Shown in pieces: positions 58,360-64,000 of a stretch of DNA of 64,000 nucleotides; position 1 is the first letter of the stretch, and every line of letters starts with the position of its first letter. The notes beneath the pieces are model-generated. The model was not told the origin of the DNA and made no database searches. It was given only the letters and a program-made list of their open reading frames with translations. The position numbers and the translations under genes were made by a program. Source of the DNA: Blastococcus sp. TBT05-19 (GTDB lineage: Bacteria > Actinomycetota > Actinomycetes > Mycobacteriales > Geodermatophilaceae); contig NZ_QOHI01000001.1 in NCBI RefSeq assembly GCF_003319095.1, positions 434,001-498,000 on the forward strand. The letters are read 5' to 3'.

Positions 58360-59886
58360 TCAGCAGGACGGCGGCGGCGCCAGCTCGCGGGTCAGGTCCA
58401 CCCGCAGCCACACCCGGTGGCCGCAGACCTCGGCGACGGCCCGGTAGCGCTCGCGCAGCAGGTCCCGCAGCTGCCCGCCCTCGTCGATGCCCCACGCGTC
58501 CAGCCCGTTGACCTGGACGACCCACGACGGCGCCGCGGGCCCGCCGAGGGTGGCCCGCAGCCGGTCCTGGTCGGGGTCGACCGTGCGCATCGCCGCGCTC
58601 CACAGGTGGGGGTAGGGCGACGGCATGTCCGCGGTCTCCAGGACCGACGGCAGGCCGTAGACCACGAAGCCCGTGTCGTCCGCCGACTTCGAGGCGGCCA
58701 GCCACTCGCCGGTGCGCTGGGCGGCCCAGGCCGACGGGACGGTGGCGTGGACGACGCCGGAGACCAGGGTGCCGACGACGGCGGCCCCCGCGACGAGGCG
58801 GCAGCAGCGACGCATCCACGCACCCGCGCGGTCCGGCTGCGGAGCCAGCGCACCGACGGCGAGGACGGCGGCCGGGACGAGCTGCAGCAGGTAGGGGGGC
58901 CAGTAGGCGCCCCCCGACGCGATCCCTCCGAGCCCGGCCACGAGGAGGAGGGTGATCAGCACCGCCTCGGCCGATCCCCGCCGCGGACCGCGGCGCCCGG
59001 TGAGCAGCCACGTGGCCACGACCGGCAGCAAGCCGGTCACGGAGCCCAGGACCAGCAGCAACCCCACCCTCTCCAGGTTGTCGTCGGGACTGGTCGACCA
59101 GAGGACGTCGAACGCGATCCCGCGGGAGCCGACGAGCTCGTACCAGGCATCGGCCGGCCGGATCCGGGCAGCCGCCAGCCACAGCCCGACGAGCGCGGCG
59201 GGGAGCAGCGCACCGAGGAGGCCGCCGGCTCCGACCTGGCGGGCGCGGGGACGGTCCGCGGCCCGTCCCCACCACCCGGCCAGCACCAGGCCGGCGAGGA
59301 GGAGCAGACCCTCCAGCAGGCTCTGCTTCACCAGGGGGGCGGCCGCGGCGGACGCACCGGCGGCGACGGCCCAGCCGAACCGGGACGTCGCCGAGCGGGC
59401 GTGCCACGCGGACAGGGCGAGGGCGAACGACGTCATCACCAGCGCGGCGCCGAACAGCTCGCCGTCCGCCTGCTCCGCCGCCAGCGCCGGGGAGCACGCG
59501 AACCCCGCGGCGACCACGGCGGCCCACCGGCCACCGGCCGGGCCGCCCAGCAGGGTGCCCGCACGCCAGCCGGCGAGGACGAACCCGAGGACGAAGGGGA
59601 TGGCGAGCACGCGGATGGCCTGGTCCCACTCGGTGAGCGCCGCGATCCGGAAGAGGAGCACGAGGAGCGGGGGCCGGTCGACGAAGTAGTCGCCGTAGAG
59701 GAACTCCCCGCCGGTGTGCCACTGGCGCGCGGTGAGGAGGTAGCCGCCCTCGTCGTTCCGCAGCGGCCTCAGCGCGTAGGTCGCGCGGGCGAGCACCACG
59801 AGCCCGCACAGGAGGACGAGGAACCGCCGGGCCGACCTCACCGGCGGCGCGACGGGCTCGAGGGTCCGGACCGCGGGTGAGGCCAC
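58360..59886 (-). CDS. GT39/ArnT-like membrane glycosyltransferase
   Basis: 508 residues with about 11 hydrophobic helices. ALRPLRNDEGGYLLTARQW holds the acidic GT-C motif (DE), and GDYFVDRPPLLVLLF is the family-typical next block; a soluble C-terminal domain follows. It would transfer a sugar from a polyprenyl-phosphate donor. GTG 59886 is the start. It converges on the AftB-like gene with a 10-bp gap. Confidence 0.82.
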   Translation of the reverse strand: MASPAVRTLEPVAPPVRSARRFLVLLCGLVVLARATYALRPLRNDEGGYLLTARQWHTGGEFLYGDYFVDRPPLLVLLFRIAALTEWDQAIRVLAIPFVLGFVLAGWRAGTLLGGPAGGRWAAVVAAGFACSPALAAEQADGELFGAALVMTSFALALSAWHARSATSRFGWAVAAGASAAAAPLVKQSLLEGLLLLAGLVLAGWWGRAADRPRARQVGAGGLLGALLPAALVGLWLAAARIRPADAWYELVGSRGIAFDVLWSTSPDDNLERVGLLLVLGSVTGLLPVVATWLLTGRRGPRRGSAEAVLITLLLVAGLGGIASGGAYWPPYLLQLVPAAVLAVGALAPQPDRAGAWMRRCCRLVAGAAVVGTLVSGVVHATVPSAWAAQRTGEWLAASKSADDTGFVVYGLPSVLETADMPSPYPHLWSAAMRTVDPDQDRLRATLGGPAAPSWVVQVNGLDAWGIDEGGQLRDLLRERYRAVAEVCGHRVWLRVDLTRELAPPPSC

Positions 59887-59932
59887 GCCACATCTAACCG
59901 CGGACGACGCCCCTCGGCCCTATGCTGCCGAC

Positions 59933-60304
59933 GTGGCGAGCGCGCTGGCGTCGGTGGCCGCGACGGCGGTCGTCGTCGTGCACCTGGCCTTCCTGGCCTA
60001 CATCGTGCTGGGCGGGTTCCTGGGGCTCCGCCGGCTGGCCTGGCTCTGGCCGAGCATCGCCGCGACCGTCTACTCGGCCTACGTGACGCTGGCGAGCTAC
60101 ACGTGCCCGCTCACCACGCTGGAGAAGTGGCTGATCGAGGCCGCCGGCGGGGTGCCCTACGAGGGCAGCTTCATCTCCCACTACCTGCACGACGTCCTCT
60201 ACCCGGCGCGCTTCGAGCGGGCGGCCTGGGTGGTCGCGATGGCCATCGCCCTCACCTCCTACGTCGTCGTGCTCACCCGCCGGCGGCGGCCCGCCGTCGT
60301 CTGA
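59933..60304 (+). CDS. DUF2784-family membrane protein
   Basis: 123 residues with three to four transmembrane helices. VVVVHLAFLAYIVLGGFLGL, CPLTTLEKWLIEAAGG and FISHYLHDVLYP are the DUF2784 hallmarks. Function unknown. GTG 59933; 46 bp from the divergent GT39 start. Confidence 0.88.
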   Translation: MASALASVAATAVVVVHLAFLAYIVLGGFLGLRRLAWLWPSIAATVYSAYVTLASYTCPLTTLEKWLIEAAGGVPYEGSFISHYLHDVLYPARFERAAWVVAMAIALTSYVVVLTRRRRPAVV

Positions 60305-60324
60305 CGACCGCCCTCCGGCCGCGC

Positions 60325-61863
60325 TCAGCGGCCGAGGTGGCGGTACCGGTGCAGCCGCGTGCGGAAGCGCTCGGTGTCGTCGCGGCCCAGCAGCCCGGCG
60401 AGCTCCTCGCCGAGCACCCGGCCCAGCCGCAGGCAGAACTCGGTCGGCTCGTCGGCGGCGTCGGGACGCTCGGGCACCACGCGGTCCACGATGCCGGCGC
60501 GCCACAGGTCGGTCGCCCGCACGCCCTGGCCCGCGGCCATCTCGTCGGCCCGGTCGACGGTGCGGTGCACGATCGCCGAGGCGCCCTCCGGCGGCAGCGG
60601 GCCCAGCCACCCGTTGGCCGCGGCCAGCACCCGGTCGGCCGGCACGAGGGCCAGGGCGCCACCGCCGGTGCCCTGCCCGAGCAGCACCGCCAGCGTCGGG
60701 GCCCGGAGCACCACCAGGTCGTGCAGGCAGCGGGCGATCTCGCCGGCGAGCCCGCCCTCCTCGGCCTCGCGGGAGAGCGCGGCGCCGGGGGTGTCGATCA
60801 GCGTGACCAGCGGGAGGCGCAGCTGCTCGGCGAGGTGCATCCCGCGCCGGGCCTCGCGCAGCGCCGCCGGGCCCAGCGGCGCCGACATCGACTGCCCGCG
60901 CCGGTCCTGGCCCAGCACCACGCACGGCGCCCCGCCGAAGCGGGCCAGCGCCAGCAGCAGGCCCGGGTCCTTCTCACCGGCGCCGGTGCCCGACAGCCCG
61001 ACGACGTCGGTCGCCGCGGTGCGCAGCAGCCGCCGCACGCCGGGCCGGTCCTCCCGCCGCGACGCGGTCACCACGTCCCAGGCGCTGCGCCCGTCGTCGG
61101 GGTCGGTGCCGTCGGCGCCGTCCTCCGCGGTCGGGCGCTCGGCGCCGGCGACGTCGTGGTGCCAGGTCTGCCGCGCGGCCAGCACCCGCAGCGCCCGGTC
61201 GGCGACCTCGGCGATCTCCTCGTGCGGGACGACGGCGTCGATCAGGCCCCGCTCGGCCATGTGCTCGGCGGTCTGCACGCCGGCCGGGAACGGCTCGCCG
61301 TACAGCGCCTCGAACACCCGCGGGCCGAGGAAGCCGATCGAGGCACCGGGCTCGGCGATGGTCACGTGGCCGAGGGAGCCCCACGACGCGAGCACGCCGC
61401 CGAACGTGGGGTTGCGCAGGTAGACCAGGTAGGGGAGCCCGGCCTCCTTGTGCCGGGCGATCGCCGCGGTGATGCCGATCATCTGCAGGAAGGCGACGGT
61501 GCCCTCCTGCATGCGGGTGCCGCCCGACACCGGCGCCGCGAGCAGCGGCAGCCCCTCGTCGGTGGCCCGCTCGACCGCGGAGATCAGCCGCTCGGCGGCG
61601 GCCACCCCGATGGAGCCGGCGAGGAAGCCGAACTCGCCGGCGACGACGGCGACGCGACGGCCGCGCAGCAGCCCCTCGCCGGTGATGATCGATTCGTCCT
61701 GCCGCGTCTTCTCAGCCGCGGCCGCCAGCTCGCGGGCGTAGCTCTCGCCCACCTCGCGCGGCGGGACGGGGGAGTCCCACGACTGCCAGGAGCCCGCGTC
61801 CAGCACCAGGTCGCGCAGCCCGCGGGCGTCGAGCCGGGCCGGCCGGTCGGTCGGTGCGCTCAC
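60325..61863 (-). CDS. Acyl-CoA carboxylase carboxyltransferase, fused beta-alpha form
   Basis: 512 residues made of two crotonase-like halves: N-terminal AccD-like (about 30-230, with GFLAGSIGVAAAERLISAVE, PVSGGTRMQEGT and GASIGFLGPRVF) and C-terminal AccA-like (about 290-500, with TLIDTPGAALSREAEEGGLA and GQGTGGGALAL). It would transfer carboxyl from biotin to an acyl-CoA, probably acetyl- or propionyl-CoA; a biotin protein must be elsewhere. GTG 61863 overlaps the CoA-transferase stop (GTGA). Confidence 0.88.
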   Translation of the reverse strand: MSAPTDRPARLDARGLRDLVLDAGSWQSWDSPVPPREVGESYARELAAAAEKTRQDESIITGEGLLRGRRVAVVAGEFGFLAGSIGVAAAERLISAVERATDEGLPLLAAPVSGGTRMQEGTVAFLQMIGITAAIARHKEAGLPYLVYLRNPTFGGVLASWGSLGHVTIAEPGASIGFLGPRVFEALYGEPFPAGVQTAEHMAERGLIDAVVPHEEIAEVADRALRVLAARQTWHHDVAGAERPTAEDGADGTDPDDGRSAWDVVTASRREDRPGVRRLLRTAATDVVGLSGTGAGEKDPGLLLALARFGGAPCVVLGQDRRGQSMSAPLGPAALREARRGMHLAEQLRLPLVTLIDTPGAALSREAEEGGLAGEIARCLHDLVVLRAPTLAVLLGQGTGGGALALVPADRVLAAANGWLGPLPPEGASAIVHRTVDRADEMAAGQGVRATDLWRAGIVDRVVPERPDAADEPTEFCLRLGRVLGEELAGLLGRDDTERFRTRLHRYRHLGR

Positions 61864-63059
61864 GGGGCGGTGTCCTCCTCGGTCTGGGCGAGCCAGGCGC
61901 GGATCGCGTCGCCGTCGGCGCCCAGCACCGGGGGAGCGGCGTGGTCGCGACGGGTGGTCTCGGTCTCGCCGTCCGGACCGGGTGCGAAGAACCGCAGCGG
62001 CGGGCCGGGGAGCTGGAGCCGGCCGAGGGTGGCGTGCTCGACGTCGACCAGCAGGCCCTGCGACAGCGTCTGGTCCCAGCCGTAGACCTCGTCGACGGTG
62101 CGCACCTTCCCGGCGGGGATCCCGGCGGCGGCGAGCCGGGCGAGCAGGTCCTCCGGGTCGATGGTGGCGAACGCGCCCTCGAGGAGCTCGATGACCTGCT
62201 GCCGGTGGTCCACCCGCTCACCGTTGGTGGCCATGCCGGGTGCCTCGGGATCGAAGCCGAACTCCGCGCAGAGCTTGCGCCACAACCCCTCGGACCCGCA
62301 GGACAGCTGCACGCTGCCGCCGGAGCAGCGGAACAGGCCGTACGGCGCGATCGAGGGGTGGTGGTTGCCCTGGGCGTGCCCGACCTTCCCGGCCACCGTC
62401 CACGCCGTCCCCTGGAACGCGTGCACGCCGACGATGGCGGCCAGCAGCGAGGTGCGCACCACCTGGCCGCGGCCGGTGCGCTCGCGCTCCATCAGCGCGG
62501 CGAGCACGCCGTAGGCGCCGTACATGCCGGCCAGCAGGTCCCCGATCGGGACGCCGACCCGCTGCGGGTCCTCGGGGCCCGAGCCGGTGAGCGACATCAG
62601 CCCGCCCTCGCCCTGGGCGATCTGGTCGTAGCCGGCGCGGCCGCCCTCGGGGCCGTCGTGGCCGAAGCCGCTGATCGCCAGCGTCACCAGCCGCGGGTTG
62701 AGCTCGGCGAGGACGTCGGTGCCGAACCCGAGCCGGGCCAGCGTGCCCGGCCGGAAGTTCTCCATGAGCACGTCGGTGCGGCGCAGCAGCTCGGTGAGCA
62801 CGCGCTTGTCGGCCTCGTCCTTGAGGTCGAGGGTGATCGACTCCTTGTTCTTGTTCGTCGACAGGAAGTACGTCGACTCGCGATCCGCCCCCTCGGGTTG
62901 GACGAACGGCGGGCCCCAGCCGCGGGTGTCGTCACCGCTGCCGGGGTTCTCCACCTTGATCACCCGCGCGCCGAGGTCGCCGAGCATCATCGCGGCGTGC
63001 GGTCCGGCGAGCGCGCGCGTCAGGTCCACGACGAGGACGCCGTCGAGAGGTCCGGTCAT
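61860..63059 (-). CDS. Family III (CaiB/BaiF) CoA-transferase
   Basis: 399 residues. LVVDLTRALAGPHAAMMLGD, IKVENPGSGDDTRGWGPPF, NKNKESITLDLKDE and DVLMENFRPGTLARLG are diagnostic blocks, the last carrying the FRPG motif. It moves CoA between a CoA-ester donor and an organic acid. ATG 63059 is the start. Coupled to the carboxyltransferase downstream and preceded by a carrier gene, suggesting uptake then activation of a dicarboxylate. Confidence 0.9.
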   Translation of the reverse strand: MTGPLDGVLVVDLTRALAGPHAAMMLGDLGARVIKVENPGSGDDTRGWGPPFVQPEGADRESTYFLSTNKNKESITLDLKDEADKRVLTELLRRTDVLMENFRPGTLARLGFGTDVLAELNPRLVTLAISGFGHDGPEGGRAGYDQIAQGEGGLMSLTGSGPEDPQRVGVPIGDLLAGMYGAYGVLAALMERERTGRGQVVRTSLLAAIVGVHAFQGTAWTVAGKVGHAQGNHHPSIAPYGLFRCSGGSVQLSCGSEGLWRKLCAEFGFDPEAPGMATNGERVDHRQQVIELLEGAFATIDPEDLLARLAAAGIPAGKVRTVDEVYGWDQTLSQGLLVDVEHATLGRLQLPGPPLRFFAPGPDGETETTRRDHAAPPVLGADGDAIRAWLAQTEEDTAP

Positions 63060-63073
63060 GGGGTGATCCTCAC

Positions 63074-64000
63074 CTACAGCCAGCCGGGGACGACGAACAC
63101 CAGCCACGCGAGCAGCGGTCCGATGGTCACGACGATCCCGGCATAGGCCAGGATCTGCTTGTAGAAGCGGTCGCGGTCCACGTCCTGCGCGTTGGCCAGC
63201 ACCAGGGCGCCGTTCGTGGAGAACGGGCTCACGTCGACGATCGTCGAGGCCACCGACAGGGCCACGACCACACCCACGGCGCCGATCTCCCCGGCGAGCA
63301 GGAACGGCACCGCGAGCGAGATGGCGACGCCGATGATCGCCGTCGACGACGCGAACGCCGACACCACGCCGCCGATGTAGGCCAGCAGCAGGGCGATCAG
63401 CAGGGGCGCGCCGAGGGCGATGACGGCGTCGCCGACGTAGTCGATCGTGCCCGCCTCCTGCAGCACGAACACGAACGTGAGCACGCCGGCGATCAGCAGG
63501 ATCGTGCTCCAGCTGATCTGGGTCACCGCCCCCTTGTGCTGCTGCGCCGAGAACAGCGCCAGCACGACCGCCACGGTGATCGAGACGAAGCCGATGTCCA
63601 GGTCGAAGGCCAGGGCGAGGACGGCGACGACCGCCAGCCCCACCAGCGTGAGGATCTGCTCGAAGCGCACCGGCTGCGCGACGTCGGGGTGCACGTGCTC
63701 GTCGTCGTCCCCGCCGACCGCCGGGCCGGGGGCCGCGCCGTGGCCGCGGACCAGGGTGCCGTGCGCGTGCTCGGTGTGCGGCACGCCCTCGGCGGCGACC
63801 TTCCGGCCCATCAACCGGCGACCGCCCAGGACGAAGAACAGGACCAGGGCGATCGCGATGTTGAACCCGAGGCTGCCGAGGAACACCGTCAGCGGGCTGC
63901 CCGGCAGCCCCTCCTCGTCGACGATGTCGTTCACCGTCACGCCGTAGACGCTGAGCGGGGAGAACCCGCCGCCCTGCGCGCCGTGGATGACCATCATGCC
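63074..64000 (-). CDS. MatC-like dicarboxylate/malonate carrier, N-terminal part outside the window
   Basis: The final 309 residues of a membrane carrier. MVIHGAQGGGFSPLSVYGVTV is the MatC loop block, followed by about eight helices with a His-rich cytoplasmic loop (about 75-105 here, HTEHAHGT and EHVHPDVAQ). The frame is open to the window edge and the ATG at 63997 is internal to the family, so the true start is upstream. Substrate likely malonate or another dicarboxylate. It is first of the visible MatC-CoA-transferase-carboxylase series. Confidence 0.82.
   Translation of the reverse strand, partial: GMMVIHGAQGGGFSPLSVYGVTVNDIVDEEGLPGSPLTVFLGSLGFNIAIALVLFFVLGGRRLMGRKVAAEGVPHTEHAHGTLVRGHGAAPGPAVGGDDDEHVHPDVAQPVRFEQILTLVGLAVVAVLALAFDLDIGFVSITVAVVLALFSAQQHKGAVTQISWSTILLIAGVLTFVFVLQEAGTIDYVGDAVIALGAPLLIALLLAYIGGVVSAFASSTAIIGVAISLAVPFLLAGEIGAVGVVVALSVASTIVDVSPFSTNGALVLANAQDVDRDRFYKQILAYAGIVVTIGPLLAWLVFVVPGWL

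Overview
The window is about 74% G+C, coding-dense and free of insertion sequences, integrases, CRISPR arrays and phage genes. GTG starts are frequent, many genes overlap by 4 bp (ATGA/GTGA), and the gene content includes SepH, UdgX, an Nei2-like glycosylase, an F420-dependent oxidoreductase, FprA, CitA with PdxH, and an orphan type VII secretion (T7SS) substrate. This points to a high-GC actinobacterial chromosome. A Geodermatophilaceae-like genus (Blastococcus, Modestobacter, Geodermatophilus) is my best guess, but it is inference. No gene-free gap exceeds 300 bp; the largest are 8650-8883, 35217-35439 (which holds a probable leader peptide and hairpin) and 32902-33089 (upstream of the only tRNA).

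Layout. 1-7242: the end of an amino-acid permease, a TetR-regulated ABC exporter operon with its operator, a renalase-like flavoprotein, a membrane GGDEF/EAL protein and a SpoU rRNA/tRNA methyltransferase. 7244-18147: a stress protein, SepH, an S9 peptidase coupled to a circularly permuted ATP-grasp protein, a large hybrid histidine kinase ending in an RsbW-like domain, SerC, citrate synthase 2 and PdxH. 18144-25079: two copies of a 73-bp dispersed repeat joined to gene boundaries, an MFS exporter, UdgX, a GNAT protein, a NatA/NatB-type ABC exporter, an F420 enzyme and a TPR protein. 25170-33165: PEP carboxylase with an overlapping IMPase-family gene, FprA, a monooxygenase-like protein, a secreted protein, a Nei2-like glycosylase, a GNAT protein and tRNA-Arg(CCT). 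33296-38520: an MFS transporter, DUF5313, a coupled pair of CNNM/CorC membrane proteins behind a leader, CsbD and a VOC protein.

38523-43116 is the most distinctive region. It is a six-gene, fully 4-bp-overlapping operon: an ESAT-6/WXG-like helical protein, a protein with a T7SS-signal-like N-terminus, a membrane protein, and three small proteins that look mutually paralogous. No ESX core component is present, so it looks like an orphan T7SS effector or accessory module.

43252-50165 holds a sirtuin, a small conserved protein, a two-domain MSMEG_6728/PUA-like protein, thioesterase and VOC genes, a YbaK deacylase, MscL, a SAF protein, FmdB, and a divergent MarR/DODA dioxygenase pair with a double palindromic operator. 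50199-60304 holds a UvrA-like ABC protein, then an envelope-glycan neighbourhood: GT87, GtrA, PAP2 and two GT-C-type transferases. 60325-64000 is a carboxyltransferase, a CoA-transferase and a MatC-like carrier cut by the window edge, probably one acyl-CoA or dicarboxylate operon.
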